A DNA stretch of 64,000 bases from Tsukamurella paurometabola (GTDB lineage: Bacteria; Actinomycetota; Actinomycetes; Mycobacteriales; Mycobacteriaceae): contig NZ_LR131273.1 in assembly GCF_900631615.1 (NCBI RefSeq), positions 1,116,001 to 1,180,000 of the forward strand, written 5' to 3'. A program made the position numbers and the translations under genes. Positions 49,501 to 57,015 of the stretch are shown here, piece after piece; the stretch's first letter is position 1; the number at the start of each line of letters is the position of its first letter. Under the pieces are notes generated by a model, which did no database searches, had not been told where the DNA came from, and was given only the letters and a program-made list of their open reading frames with translations.

Positions 49501-50956
49501 GGACCGCGACCAGCGAGGTGCCGCCCAGGTCGAACAGCGAGTCGTCGGGCCGCACGTCGGGCACCCCGAGGACGTCGCCGAGGAGTTCGGCGACGAGGGC
49601 GACGTCGTCGGCTCCGCCGGGCGGCGCGGCGGACGGCGCGGCGGGCGGCGTGACCGGCGGCGCCGCCGCGACGGCGTCGAGGAGGGGGCCGAGGGGCGCG
49701 TCGGGATCGGCGACGAGGGCGGCGATCGCGCCGTGCCACTCGGCGGCGAGCGCCGCGACCTGCGGCGCGTCGAACACGCCCGCGCGGCCGCGGACGTCGA
49801 GGCTCAGCCCGTCGTCGTGGGCGAGCGCGACGAACGCGAGGTGCCGGACGGGGCCCGCGTTGATCACCTCGGTGCCGCCGGGCACGCCGGCGAAGTCCTC
49901 GGGGACCGGCTGCAGGTAGTTCACGACGACGCCGCTCGACCCGTGCTCGCCGTCGAGCGGGCGACCGCGCTGGTGCAGGAAGGCCTGCCGGAACGCGGTG
50001 TCGGCCGCCCGCAGGCACGTGCGGACCGTGCCGCCGCGGGGGAGCTCGACGCGCACGGCGATGGTGGTGCCGGCGGCGCCGTCGGTGTCCAGTCCGGTCT
50101 CGTCGATGCGCCCGGACACGGGCAGATCGATGCGCACCCGCTCGGCGCCGGTGCGGCGCGCGGTCACGATCGCCGCGGCCACGATCGCGACGGCCACGTT
50201 CCGCACTCCCACGGCGCGCGCCTCGGCGTCGAGGCTCCGCGCCAGGTCCGCGGCGACGGGCAGCAGGGGCGCCCGGACCTGGCCGTCCGGCGCGCTCGAC
50301 GGGGCGCCACCCGGCAGCACGGCCGCGCTCGGGAGCCCGGCGGCGCGCCAGTAGGCGGCGTCCTCCGCGCGGTCGCGGGAGGCGAGGTAGCCGGACTCGG
50401 CGTCGAGCAGCGCCCGGAGCGGGCGGATCGGGTCCTCCGGCACCGGGTGGCCCTGCACGAGCGCGGTGTAGGTGCGCGCGATCGCCCCGCGGACGCGGGC
50501 GGCGGTGTACCCGTCGGCGACGGCCAGGTCGCACTCGAGCAGGAGCCGGACCCGGCGCTCCGCCGTGCGGACCAGCGCGATGCGGGCGCGCGGTCCCTGC
50601 GGCGGCGTGGTCAGGCGGCCCTCGGCGAACCTGCGGGCGGCGCCCTCCGGGTCGGCCTCGCGCCGGAGGTCCACCTCCTCCACCGCGACCTTCGTTCCGG
50701 CCTCGGCGACCTGGATGTGCGCCTTCTCCTCGATCCGCACGAGGAGGGGTTCGGCGGCGCGGAGCACGTACGTGGCGGCGCGGCGGAGGACGTCGCGGTC
50801 GACGCCCCCGTCGAGAACGATGTACTCGCTGATCGTCCACAGCGGGCCCGCTCCCTCGGCGGTGCGCGCGGAGAGGACGTGCTCCTGCGCCCGGGTCAGC
50901 CTGACGCCGGCGCGTGCGCCGCGGGCGCCCCGCCTTCCCTTGAACCGGTTCGCCAT
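40559..50956 (-). CDS. Nonribosomal peptide synthetase, C*-T-C-A-T-E-C-A-T-R
   Basis: 3465 residues; ATG 50956 with GGAGGGGG just upstream. Domains by residue: condensation-like C1 (~15-430) whose HHxxxDG is degenerate (DLAVADG, near 142), so probably inactive; carrier T1 with LGGTSL (~475) but no adenylation domain; C2 with HHTAGDG (~690); A1 with [10 protein letters not shown] (~1150), YGPTE and [10 protein letters not shown]2 LGGDSI (~1522); epimerase E with HHFVVDG (~1715), GWFTNVHP and GFNYLGR; C3 with HHILWDG (~2192); A2 with [10 protein letters not shown] (~2657); T3 LGGDSL (~3032); reductase R with TGATGLLGG (~3105) and YPQSK (~3253). Predicted product: a dipeptide with a D-residue from A1, probably carrying a group from T1, released as aldehyde or alcohol by NAD(P)H. 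My hand-read A-domain codes (DIWLTGAVA and DAWLVGAVV plus Lys) match no substrate I am sure of. Confidence 0.93.
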   Translation of the reverse strand: MANRFKGRRGARGARAGVRLTRAQEHVLSARTAEGAGPLWTISEYIVLDGGVDRDVLRRAATYVLRAAEPLLVRIEEKAHIQVAEAGTKVAVEEVDLRREADPEGAARRFAEGRLTTPPQGPRARIALVRTAERRVRLLLECDLAVADGYTAARVRGAIARTYTALVQGHPVPEDPIRPLRALLDAESGYLASRDRAEDAAYWRAAGLPSAAVLPGGAPSSAPDGQVRAPLLPVAADLARSLDAEARAVGVRNVAVAIVAAAIVTARRTGAERVRIDLPVSGRIDETGLDTDGAAGTTIAVRVELPRGGTVRTCLRAADTAFRQAFLHQRGRPLDGEHGSSGVVVNYLQPVPEDFAGVPGGTEVINAGPVRHLAFVALAHDDGLSLDVRGRAGVFDAPQVAALAAEWHGAIAALVADPDAPLGPLLDAVAAAPPVTPPAAPSAAPPGGADDVALVAELLGDVLGVPDVRPDDSLFDLGGTSLVAVRITDRLAELRGVQVPVVEVFDNPTPRGIAALLATAPPAAPPARPAAGEARGGEAGAPSDPGTARPAGPAIAPLGDVAEAPASYAQAGLFRDFQLGGPSPVYNMPLVLDFDEPIDADAMARAVRDLVDKHRALRTVLRLRGDDVVQDLTVPVDDARLLERRTVPAEDRDDAARECAAYAFDLAAEPPFRGWLLADPDPDEPQRLVLVLHHTAGDGASVGPLLRDLVAAYAARRSGVAPDLGAPAVQYADFAAWQVARLQDPDGPIAAQRDYWRRTLDGAPAETVLPVDRPYPAENGSAGGTVDFAWPAELTEPLRAVAREHGASLFMVHYAALAALLSKLGAGDDVVIGTAASGRPASCDDVVGMFVNLLALRTTVDWSAPFGDYLRRTRSTVLDAYAHQDVPFGEVVAMQPRGSADRHPVFQVILGWNEDPGWSGLRDVLGAEVVPTAAGTSRADLLFSVTETAGGLTGGVEYRTDVFDRATVETLVARWRRLLEQVAADPRTAVGALDVLLDPEPARLEAWGAPSGPERTATVPDLIDEWIRTTPDALALADDTESLTYAELDRAANRWARYLRAEGVRPGDIVAVTVPRSARLLVVELAVLRAGAAYLPIDPAYPDERRAFLLEDAAPRLVVAPDTDPDPRRFDGAPLTDLERGGPLRPGDAAYVIYTSGTTGTPKGVVVPHAGAVDLAAAIVAETGAGAGAQVLSNFSVGFDISFWDLLSALATGATLRISPETRVGDELADFVEEHGVTHALITPSVLAAVTPGRMACLTSLTVGAEAVTRPLVDTWAPGRRLVNAYGPTELTVAATLGRLVAGEDVVSIGRPIGGARAYVLDAGLRRVPPGVVGELYVGGPGVARGYAGRPGLTASRFVADPLGADGARVYRTGDLVRWLPDGSLEYVGRADDQVKLRGFRIEPGEVEAALAACPGVTAAAVTVQGDGAARRLVGYVTGTASEADVRADAARRLPAHMVPARVVALDALPLTANGKVDRAALPAPDVSDEARYRAPATSAEETLAAVFAEVLGVEKVGVDDSFFELGGDSITSIQLVGRARAAGLTLTAHDVFAHRTVAGLAAAAGTVDPADAAPDDGIGEITPTPVFAWFAAHGGTADGFHQSVLVRTPPAVDAGTLHALTQAILDRHDALRAELESRPGGAWTLTARPVGAVDAADVVERFDATGLSLDEAGAAIAAEHRRVTGLLRPGAPSLLRAVWFDLGPGREGALLVAAHHFVVDGVSWRILLTDLATGWHAASAGRPVVTAPVGSSYRRWSTVLADRAAQAGPDELEYWRSVLDGAPALLDGALDPARDTHGAAGHADLSLPADVAGPLLGAVPESFHAGVQDVLLAAFATAVTRWAGERGRADDSVLVEVETHGRDESLAPGLDLTRTVGWFTNVHPLRLRPGGGAPAAVVKRVKEQLRAVPDGGIGYGLARYGHGRRAAEFDALPQPEIGFNYLGRTTGSGDGPWAPDRRFPDLSPAPDALALLHPIEVNAAARDGADGPELVASWTWAPALIDEDAVRRLGALWFEALREVVSAAGSGDGGHTPSDFPLVALTAEQVERLDDRYPGLQDVLPLTVLQQGFRYHAEFGEGDADADPYVVQTVIDFEGAVDEDRFAAAVRALMDRREALRARFVADGLEAPVQVIAAPGPVPFRREDVRGARDPEARFGELAAAERRRGFRLDREPGVRFLLARLGEREFRLVVTNHHILWDGWSAPVIFRDLLAGYAAGDLLAGADPVALAAGRPRASLRDYFTWLQARDREAARAAWAEELAGLDEPTLVARDLPRAHPSRDGGPSGQGRDEVRLTIPATVGAAVTRLAGKLGTTTGAVLQATWAIALGGATGRDDVVFGAVQSGRPDQLDGVEDLVGLFITTSPVRVALDPRATVREVALGVQAQYVRLLDHQHLGLTEITRVAGGDELFDSLFVVENYPSTAGAAIPGTDIEVVDVRGDDATHYPLHVAVVPGTTMHVRAGYRTDVLGRAAVEDLVDRWRRVLTAAVIRPDARLAEVDGTGEADRLLVRRWGGAIGGVPARTLPDLVERRAAARPKSRAVAGDGDPLTYAELDALSNRWARRFIAEGVGPGDVVAVTAPRSAGFVAAVLGVAKAGAAFLPIDASTPRERVDAMFADAHPALEVDGALLDAGPGDDATDEPVTDADRRSPLTAQDAAYVIFTSGSTGVPKGVAVTHAGLADLVRSFADELELGPGTRTLHNASVGFDAAVWEILCALATGGTLVVSATVRAGAELAAFVEKQRVTHALLTPSVLASVPAGRMRGLTSLVVGAEAVPRPLVDQWGPGRRLLNAYGPTEATVVVSTARIRPGESGPVPIGRPVRGMAVRVLDGALRRVGPGVVGELYVTGAAVARGYVGRPGLTASRFVADPYGTAGARMYRTGDLVRWLPDGSLEYVGRADDQVKIRGVRIELGEVEAALAACPGVSAAVAAVRDAAAGARLVGYVVAPGRSPEEITATVTRRLPAAMVPFVVVLDALPVTPSGKLDRAALPEPVFAAAAGYRAPETAEERAMVAVFEAVLGADRVGLDDSFFDLGGDSLSLMRLVDRVDVDFGVRVPIAALFESATPASVLASLSAAGRARSVEVPVDDVRFAPSTPGVVPSGHGVLVTGATGLLGGHLVRAVLEADPEARVVALVRARDEASGLDRIRASMRRYGSWAEGYEGRITALPGDLAAPALGVDAADWDRVIAQVDAIIHCGARVNHVEPYARLRAANVDSTRFLLELASRRPGTVFQFVSTISAAGSFEEIPDAGYPQSKWVAERIVELAAASGVRSTILRPGLLTGALDSGATNTDDAFWNLVRSIATVGAAPSEMLDQTLEMTPVDRAAEAMVEILRTGAEPLRTLEVGSGSQVSWREIVEALRRGGFAIEPVPGAEFLDRQTAAFRSRPEVAEALARSILLIRAGLERDTSGTGGAFVPTAVADGRIGLDGDRDPVGDAGLDVYVDYLVRIGFLPGAGDRAEV

Positions 50957-51002
50957 GGTCCCCCTCCATTCAGGTTTGCGATCGCAACCTTATCGAACGG
51001 AT

Positions 51003-51344
51003 TCAACCAACATCGCCCCTATCCAGCAACCGCCACCGCCCCTCGACGAATCGCCAGGTTTCGAAGGTTCCGTTCGGCCGCACCCGGTGGTAGACGTCGG
51101 CCACCCCGTCGGCGTCCAGATCGGTGAACACCGCGGTGCCGTCGGCGTCGGTGAGGGTGCCGGTGTCCACCAGTCCGTCCCCGTCCGTATCGAGGGCGTG
51201 CACGTCGAACCAGCCGCCGTCGGCCTGCACCCACAGCCCGCCGGGCGACGGCGCGGCGGCCGGGACGGCACCGTCGAACAGGCCGGGGCCGAACGCGTCG
51301 GAGTCCGGCGCACCGAACAGCCCGAAATCAGGGTCCATATTCAT
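51003..51344 (-). CDS. Small acidic protein with DxDxDG calcium-binding-like loops
   Basis: 113 residues from ATG 51344 (GTG 51353 and ATG 51338 also possible). No signal peptide or helix. The middle holds two EF-hand/dockerin-type loops, DTDGDGLVD and DLDADGVAD, separated by about 15 residues, and the flanks are Trp- and Phe-containing (LWVQADGGWFDV, WRFVEGRWRLL). The loop spacing suggests a small Ca-binding or beta-rich module. Overlaps the upstream gene by 17 bases and ends 46 bases before the NRPS start, so it may be co-transcribed with both. I do not recognise the family with certainty. Confidence 0.65.
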   Translation of the reverse strand: MNMDPDFGLFGAPDSDAFGPGLFDGAVPAAAPSPGGLWVQADGGWFDVHALDTDGDGLVDTGTLTDADGTAVFTDLDADGVADVYHRVRPNGTFETWRFVEGRWRLLDRGDVG

Positions 51345-52413
51345 TGGACGCACCAGCCCGCCGTTCGGTTCCCGGTCCGCGCGCGAGGCGCAGCGCCGCG
51401 TCGGCCTCGGCGGCGACCAGCGCCGCCGCCACCTCGAACTCGACGCGCTGCCGGAACCCCGCGGTGGCGGCGTCCGCCCAGCTGAGGCGGTCCGTGCGGG
51501 CCGCGCTGCGGCGGCGCACCCGCAGCAGCCACACCGCCGCGGCGAGGCCCACCGCCAGGCTGATGGGCAGTGCGAGCCAGCGCAGCGCGCCCAGCGCCTC
51601 GAGCGGCGCGGCCACCGCGCGGCCGATGCCGAGACCGGCGGAGGCGCCCAGGATCAGGACCGCGAGGTCCTCGGGCCGCCGACGGTGCGCGGGGGCCTCC
51701 GGCGGGTCGGGGCGGGGCAGGACGGGCACCGCGGGGACGGGCGGTTCGGGCCAGCCCGCGAAGGTGCCGCGGTAGGCGGCGCACAGGTGCGCGTACAGCG
51801 CGCGTTCGAGCCGCGTCACGACCTCGGTGAGCCGGACGCGCACGTCGGCGCCCGGCTCGTCCTCGTGCCGGCGGAAGCCGTCGGCGGAGTCGGCGAGCAG
51901 CTGCGCCCGCACCCGGGCGATCGTCGAGCGCAGGTAGGCGGAGCGGTCGGCCCGCTCGAGCGCCGGGCTCGGCGGACCCGCCGCCCGCACGCCCGTCCGC
52001 TCCTCCGCCCCCGGCGGTGTCGCCGCCTGCGCGGGCAGGGGCGGCAGCGGGTCGGCGAGCGCGGCGCGCAGCGCGTCGAAGCCGCCGCCCGAGTCCGGCT
52101 GCACGCTCACCACCTCGCCCCCGAGGCGCCGCCCTGACTCCGCCAGGGTGTCGGCGGCGTCCGCGTAGACGTCGGCGCCGGTGGCGGCGAGCACCGCCGG
52201 CAGGCCCACCCGCAGGCGGCCGAGCGCGACGGCGTCGACCGGGTCGGCGGGGACGCAGGCGTCGAGGACGTAGACGAGCACGTCGTGGTCGCCGCGGTGC
52301 TCGCCGAGCGGCACCGGGACGCCGTCGGCGCCGACGGCGGCGGCGTCCCCGCCGAGCCGGTCCGCGACGGCGGCCGCGCTGGCCGGGTCCTGCCCGGCCA
52401 CCAGCGCGGTCAC
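51328..52413 (-). CDS. Membrane protein with degenerate GTPase-like N-domain
   Basis: 361 residues. The first ~130 residues are an alpha/beta fold ('LVYVLDACVPADPVDAVALGRL', 'GLPAVLAATGADVYADA') resembling a GTPase that has lost its P-loop. Two adjacent hydrophobic segments near residues 235-290 ('AVLILGASAGLGIGR', 'LPISLAVGLAAAVWLL') are flanked by Arg-rich loops, then a helical tail. The ATG overlaps the stop of the GTPase-like gene (52410) by 4 bases. The pair may act as a membrane-remodelling or trafficking device. M. tuberculosis has two uncharacterised genes (Rv0209, Rv0210) in the same pckA-trmB interval; equivalence is not shown here. Confidence 0.6.
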   Translation of the reverse strand: MTALVAGQDPASAAAVADRLGGDAAAVGADGVPVPLGEHRGDHDVLVYVLDACVPADPVDAVALGRLRVGLPAVLAATGADVYADAADTLAESGRRLGGEVVSVQPDSGGGFDALRAALADPLPPLPAQAATPPGAEERTGVRAAGPPSPALERADRSAYLRSTIARVRAQLLADSADGFRRHEDEPGADVRVRLTEVVTRLERALYAHLCAAYRGTFAGWPEPPVPAVPVLPRPDPPEAPAHRRRPEDLAVLILGASAGLGIGRAVAAPLEALGALRWLALPISLAVGLAAAVWLLRVRRRSAARTDRLSWADAATAGFRQRVEFEVAAALVAAEADAALRLARGPGTERRAGASNEYGP

Positions 52414-53129
52414 GACGCCCGCCCCAACCGGTCCAGCAGGAGGTGTTCCGCCTCGTCGCGGCGCGCGCAGTCGGTGGCGGCCACGGCGCGCAGCGCACCG
52501 TCGAACTCCGCCTCCCGGCGGGCCTCGAACCCTTCGAGGGCGGCGGCGAGGGGCGGCAGCAGCGCATCCACGCCACTCAGCTCGCGCAGGCTCGCCAGCA
52601 GCAGGTCGTCGGGCATCGACGGGGTCTCCCGCAGCGCGCCGAGCGCGCAGGCGAGGCCGTAGCCGCCGAGCCGGCGCAGCAGCGGCGCGTCCGCGCCCAG
52701 CGCCCGCGCCGCGTCGAGCGCGGACTCCGGGAGCGCGAGCGGCGCCCCGGCGAGGCGGCGGATCGCGGGCAGGTCGTCGGCCTCCACGCCGGCGAGCAGC
52801 GCCATCACCGCGATCACCGGCTGGCCCAGCACCTCACCGAGCCGCGCGGCGTACTCGTCGGCGGCGCGCCACGAGCCCGCGGCGTCGGCCTTCGTCCAGG
52901 CGATCACGGGCGGGCCCGCCGGATCGGCGTCCAGCGCGTCGATCGCGGCGCGGTCCGTGGCGCGGAGGCCACCGGCGAAGCAGTACAGCAGCGCATCGGC
53001 CTCGACGTCGTCCTCGACGATCTCGACGGAGCGCGACCGCAGGGCCGCGGCCAGCGTCGTCCTCCCGACGCCCGGCCGGCCCAGCAGTCGCACGCGTGGC
53101 GCGCCGCGGCGCACGGACAGATCCCCCAT
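52410..53129 (-). CDS. P-loop GTPase-like protein (reduced)
   Basis: 239 residues. P-loop near residue 17: LLGRPGVGRTTLAAAL (GxxGxGxTT). The base-specificity motif appears as AWTKADA in place of NKxD, and the DxxG switch is not clear (ALLYCFAGGLRATDRAAIDA), so nucleotide hydrolysis may be weak. The C-terminal half is a helical bundle ('RLGGYGLACALGALRETPSMPDD' region). Translationally coupled to the membrane protein that follows. MFS transporter gene ends 40 bases upstream on the same strand. Confidence 0.65.
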   Translation of the reverse strand: MGDLSVRRGAPRVRLLGRPGVGRTTLAAALRSRSVEIVEDDVEADALLYCFAGGLRATDRAAIDALDADPAGPPVIAWTKADAAGSWRAADEYAARLGEVLGQPVIAVMALLAGVEADDLPAIRRLAGAPLALPESALDAARALGADAPLLRRLGGYGLACALGALRETPSMPDDLLLASLRELSGVDALLPPLAAALEGFEARREAEFDGALRAVAATDCARRDEAEHLLLDRLGRAS

Positions 53130-53169
53130 GAGAGCCCCCGCTCGTCGACCGGCGCCCCCGCGCCGATCC

Positions 53170-54750
53170 CTACCGGGAGGGTACGAGCGCCTCGCCGTCG
53201 ACGGTGGCCGATTGCTCCGATTCGTTCCGGCCGCCCGCGACGAAGGCCGCGATCACGGCGCCCACCAGGCAGATGCCGGCGGTCACGCCGAAGACCTCGC
53301 CGAACATGCGGCCGTAGGCCTCCTGGGTCTGCCGGAACACGGCCAGCCCGGTCTCGACGAAGCTGCCCTGCGGCGCGATCGGCGGCATCGAGTCCAGGAT
53401 GGAGTTCAGGCGGTAGAAGCCGAAGGTGGTCAGTGCGGCGACGCCGATGAGCATGCCGCTCATCCGGGCCACCACGAGCAGCGCCGAGGCGATCCCGGCC
53501 TGGGACAGCGGCACCGCGCGCAGCGCCGCCGACGACAGCGGGCCGATCACCACGCCGAGCCCGAAGCCGGCGATCGCCAGCGACGTATCGAGGGCGGGGA
53601 GGAAGCCCAGGTAGTGCGCGGACAGCACGTCGGTGGGCCACTGCGCGATGAGAACGTACCCGCCGGCGGCGACGACCAGGCCGGCCACCGAGACGATCCG
53701 GTCGCCGAAGCGCGTGGCGAGGAAGCCGCCGAGGATCGCGCCGACGGGCAGCGCGAGCAGGAACCGGACGAGGGTGAGCACCGCGGCCACGCCGTCGCGC
53801 TGCAGCACCATCCGGGCGTAGATCTCGATGTCGACCAGCGTCACCATGAGCGCGGCGCCCGCGCACACCGAGGCGGCGCAGGCGGCGAGGAAGGGCGTGA
53901 CCCGCATCCCGGACGTCTCGATCAGCTTGACCTGCGCGAACCGCTCCCAGAGCGCGAACAGGACGAACGCGACGGCGGCGCCGAGGAGCAGCCACGCCCC
54001 GTTCGGAGGCAGGATGTGCTCGCCGTCGGGCTCGGGGTTGTAGAGGCCGATCACCGACAGGCCCAGCGCGACGGCGAGCAGCAGCCCACCGACCACGTCG
54101 ACCCTCTGCTTCGACACCGCGCGCTTCGGGACCGTCAGCTGCAGCAGGACCATCGCGAGGAGCGCGAGCGGCACGTTGATCCAGAAGACGACGCGCCAGG
54201 CGTCGTCGCGGGGCACCGACGAGAAGTGGTTGTGCACCAGCGTCACCACGCCCACGCCCACGACGGGACCGAGCACGCTGCCCAGTTCCTGCGCCGCGCC
54301 GACCCAGCCGAGCACGGCGGCCCGTCGGCGCGCGGACCAGAGGTCGGCGGCGAGGGCGAGCGTCACGGGCAGCAGCGCGCCGCTCGCGACGCCCTGCACC
54401 ACGCGGCCGGCGAGGACCTCCGGCACCGTGTGGGCGAGCGCGGTGAGCACCGACCCGACGATGAACAGCGCGAGGCTGGCCTGCAGCACGAGGCGACGGC
54501 CGAACCGGTCGGAGAGCCGGCCCAGCAGCGGCATCGCCGCGATGTAGCCCAGCAGGTACCAGGTGATGATCGGGGTGGCGAGCTGGATCCGGTTGATGGG
54601 GATCTCGACGCTGCGCATGATGTCCTCGAGGACCGAGACCACCACGTAGGTGTCGAGCGCGCCGAGCAGTACCGCGAGTCCCGCGGCGCCCATGGCGACG
54701 CCGCGGCCGCGGACGCGGCTCGGCGTGGTCGGCGCCGCGGTGACCGTCAC
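53170..54750 (-). CDS. MFS exporter, P55 (Rv1410c) type
   Basis: 526 residues, about 14 helices (DHA2-like). It begins 'AAGLAVLLGALDTYVVVSVL' and 'LLGYIAAMPLLGRLSDRFGRR', with the MFS motif A (GRLSDRFGRR) and the 'ELGSVLGPVVG' antiporter motif C. These blocks are those of P55. In M. tuberculosis P55 and LprG form one operon and transport triacylglycerides and lipoglycans to the outer layer, also giving drug tolerance. The same pair is here: its start overlaps the LprG stop by 4 bases (54747-54750). In M. tuberculosis the pair is at a different locus, so the linkage to pckA/trmB/mmpL3 is a difference. Confidence 0.88.
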   Translation of the reverse strand: MTVTAAPTTPSRVRGRGVAMGAAGLAVLLGALDTYVVVSVLEDIMRSVEIPINRIQLATPIITWYLLGYIAAMPLLGRLSDRFGRRLVLQASLALFIVGSVLTALAHTVPEVLAGRVVQGVASGALLPVTLALAADLWSARRRAAVLGWVGAAQELGSVLGPVVGVGVVTLVHNHFSSVPRDDAWRVVFWINVPLALLAMVLLQLTVPKRAVSKQRVDVVGGLLLAVALGLSVIGLYNPEPDGEHILPPNGAWLLLGAAVAFVLFALWERFAQVKLIETSGMRVTPFLAACAASVCAGAALMVTLVDIEIYARMVLQRDGVAAVLTLVRFLLALPVGAILGGFLATRFGDRIVSVAGLVVAAGGYVLIAQWPTDVLSAHYLGFLPALDTSLAIAGFGLGVVIGPLSSAALRAVPLSQAGIASALLVVARMSGMLIGVAALTTFGFYRLNSILDSMPPIAPQGSFVETGLAVFRQTQEAYGRMFGEVFGVTAGICLVGAVIAAFVAGGRNESEQSATVDGEALVPSR

Positions 54751-55475
54751 TTCGCGGTCTTCGGGTCGAGCAGGGCGACCTTCTTACCCCAGTCGGACAG
54801 CGTCACGGTGAGCGTTCCGGAGTCGAAGCCGACGTTCGCACGGACCAGGTTGTTCGGCGCCGCCTCCTGCACCCAGAAGGTGAGCGGGCGGTCGCCGAGC
54901 GCGGCCTTGGGGACGATGCCGGCCAGCGCGGTGCCGGGGATGATGCCGGAGATGCGCACGGCCTCGGTGCCGCCGATCTGCTCGCGGCCCTCGACCTTGG
55001 GCTCGCGGACGGACGCGATGAGGTTGGCGATGCCCCGCTCGGGGTCGAGGATGGCGGAGGCGTCGTAGACGTCGACCGCCTTCCCCGTCCGGTTGTACGG
55101 CTGCCCCGGGCCGAACTGCACGAAGAGGTCACCGTCGGTGACGATGAACTTCGCCTTGACCGCACTGCGCTGGTAGACGACGTCCGCATCGCCCTGCCCC
55201 CCGAGCTTGGGCTGGTCGGTGAGGTAGGCGGAGACGCTCTTGACCGGCAGGTTCGGCACCGTGCCGTCGACGGAGAGGTCCAGCTGCACGTCGTGCAGGT
55301 CGCGTGCGGCCTTCGACGATGCGTCGATCAGGGTCTTGGCATCGGGCAGCGGCGCGTCGTTCACCTTCTCCCCGTCGCTCTTCGAGCAGGCGGCCAGGAG
55401 CCCGAGAACGGCGAGGAGGGCCACCACCGTGGAGGCGAGGCGGAGCGCCGTGTGGCGAGTGTTACGCACGATCAT
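54747..55475 (-). CDS. lprG: LprG-family lipid-binding lipoprotein
   Basis: 242 residues. Signal peptide with lipobox LLAAC, lipid-modified Cys30. The rest is the LppX/LprG half-barrel fold: 'ARDLHDVQLDLSVDG', 'FIVTDGDLFVQFGPG', 'AILDPERGIANLI', 'LTFWVQEAAPNNLVRANV'. It carries triacylated lipids and LAM precursors across the periplasm to the outer membrane, with the MFS exporter as partner. First gene of the minus-strand run. Divergent from trmB, with 37 bases between the start codons. Confidence 0.93.
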   Translation of the reverse strand: MIVRNTRHTALRLASTVVALLAVLGLLAACSKSDGEKVNDAPLPDAKTLIDASSKAARDLHDVQLDLSVDGTVPNLPVKSVSAYLTDQPKLGGQGDADVVYQRSAVKAKFIVTDGDLFVQFGPGQPYNRTGKAVDVYDASAILDPERGIANLIASVREPKVEGREQIGGTEAVRISGIIPGTALAGIVPKAALGDRPLTFWVQEAAPNNLVRANVGFDSGTLTVTLSDWGKKVALLDPKTAK

Positions 55476-55482
55476 GCGGCCA

Positions 55483-55488
55483 ATGCTA
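55483..55488 (-). promoter_or_regulatory. -10 hexamer TAGCAT for lprG
   Basis: Minus strand TAGCAT, 7 bases, then ATG 55475. No Shine-Dalgarno. Confidence 0.5.
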
Positions 55489-55512
55489 AGTCACAAGCGC
55501 AAAGCTGGGACG

Positions 55513-56322
55513 ATGGAGAGCGTGCCCCAGTCCCAGGATCCCCGCGCCGAGCACCGTCGGCTGTACCCCCGCGTGACCAGTTTCCGGTCCCGCCGCGCCT
55601 CCCTCACCCCCGCCCAGCAACTGGCGATGGACACGGGCTGGGAGACGCTCGGCCGGGACATCCCGCCTGCCACCCCGCTTCCCGACGGTGCGCCCGACGG
55701 CGCGCCCGGGACGTTCCCGACGCCGTCGCACCCGCTGGACGCGGAGGCCTGGTTCGGGCGGAAGGCCCCGCTCATCGTGGAGATCGGCTCCGGCACCGGC
55801 ACGTCGACGTGGGCGATGGCGCAGGCCGAGCCCGAGAACGACGTGGTGGCCGTCGAGGTGTACCTGCCGGGCATCGCGCAGCTCGTCGGCGCCGTGCAGC
55901 GCGCGGAGCTGACGAACGTGCGGGTGATCAGGGGCGACGGGGTCGCCGTGCTCGAGGACATGATCGAGCCCGGGTCGCTCACGGGGGTGCGCGTGTACTT
56001 CCCGGACCCGTGGCCGAAGGCCCGTCACCACAAGCGCCGGCTGCTGCAGCCGCGCATGTTCTCGCTGATCGCGGACCGTCTCCGTGTCGGAGGGATTCTG
56101 CACGTGGCTACGGATCATGCAGACTATGCAGAGGCGATTGCGGAGACCGCACCCTTGGAGCCGCTGCTGCGGCCCGTCGTGCTGCCGCCGCGGCTCGCCG
56201 ATGCCGGGCTGCCGATCTCCGTCGACCGCCCGGTGACCAAGTTCCAGGACAAGGCCGCGCAGGTGGGCCGCGAGATCCACGAGTTCGTGTGGGAGCGCGT
56301 GGAGGAAGGAGAGGTGCGGTGA
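55513..56322 (+). CDS. trmB: tRNA (guanine-N7-)-methyltransferase
   Basis: 269 residues. SAM motif IVEIGSGTGTSTWAMAQA, the acidic 'VAVEVY', and the family signature VYFPDPWPKARHHKRRL, followed by DRPVTKFQDKA. It forms m7G46 in tRNA variable loops. Cytoplasmic. ATG 55513 keeps the Arg-rich N-terminus usual in actinobacterial TrmB (RVTSFRSRRASLTPAQQ). Matches Rv0208c in position; the next gene starts inside its stop codon (GTGA). Confidence 0.95.
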   Translation: MESVPQSQDPRAEHRRLYPRVTSFRSRRASLTPAQQLAMDTGWETLGRDIPPATPLPDGAPDGAPGTFPTPSHPLDAEAWFGRKAPLIVEIGSGTGTSTWAMAQAEPENDVVAVEVYLPGIAQLVGAVQRAELTNVRVIRGDGVAVLEDMIEPGSLTGVRVYFPDPWPKARHHKRRLLQPRMFSLIADRLRVGGILHVATDHADYAEAIAETAPLEPLLRPVVLPPRLADAGLPISVDRPVTKFQDKAAQVGREIHEFVWERVEEGEVR

Positions 56323-56981
56323 CTTCGCTCGACGCACCCGCCGACCCGCAGCTCGACGTGGCCAAGCGTGTCCTGCTCGTGTGGGACGCGCCCAACCTCG
56401 ACATGGGGCTGGGGTCGATCCTCGGCGGCCGCCCGACGGCGGCCCACCGCCCGCGCTTCGACGCGCTGGGCCGGTGGCTGCTGGAGTACACGGCCGGCCT
56501 GGAATCGGACATCGACACCCGGCTCGAGCCCGAGGCCACCGTCTTCACCAACATCGCTCCGGGCACGGCCGACGTGGTCCGGCCCTGGGTCGAGGCCCTG
56601 CGCAACGTGGGCTACGCCGTCTTCGCCAAGCCCAAGATCGACGAGGACAGCGATGTCGACGAGGACATGCTCGACCACATCGATGTCCGGCGGTACTCGC
56701 CGGGCCTCGGCGGGCTGCTCGTCGCCTCCGCGGACGGCCAGGCCTTCCGGGAGCCGCTGGAGGAGATCTCCGCAAGCGGCGTACCGGTAACCGTCCTCGG
56801 GTTCCGTGAGCACGCCGCCTGGGCGCTGGCGTCCCCTACTCTGGAGTTCGTCGATCTCGAGGACATCGCCGGGGTGTTCCGCGAGCCGCTGCCACGGGTG
56901 AGCCTCGATTCGCTGCCCGACGAGGGTGCGTGGCTGCAGCCGTTCCGTCCCCTGTCCTCGCTACTTTCGAGCCGGGCCTAG
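56319..56981 (+). CDS. NYN-domain (PIN-like) protein, Rv0207c type
   Basis: 220 residues. 'RVLLVWDAPNLDMGLGSILG' starts the NYN/PIN-like nuclease fold with two of the acidic metal ligands; further Asp-rich block KIDEDSDVDEDMLDHID and 'GGLLVASADGQAF' provide the rest. NYN proteins are RNases in other families; activity here is not shown. It is coupled to trmB by a 4-base overlap and lies just before mmpL3, as in M. tuberculosis (Rv0208c-Rv0207c-Rv0206c). Confidence 0.88.
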   Translation: MTSLDAPADPQLDVAKRVLLVWDAPNLDMGLGSILGGRPTAAHRPRFDALGRWLLEYTAGLESDIDTRLEPEATVFTNIAPGTADVVRPWVEALRNVGYAVFAKPKIDEDSDVDEDMLDHIDVRRYSPGLGGLLVASADGQAFREPLEEISASGVPVTVLGFREHAAWALASPTLEFVDLEDIAGVFREPLPRVSLDSLPDEGAWLQPFRPLSSLLSSRA

Positions 56982-57015
56982 CCCTAGAACCGGTTCACCG
57001 GAAAGGAATTTTCGC

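Noticed and set aside
40656-50969. 3437-codon second frame on the NRPS strand
   Set aside because: Arg/Ala-rich nonsense translation of the same DNA; all NRPS motifs are in the other frame.
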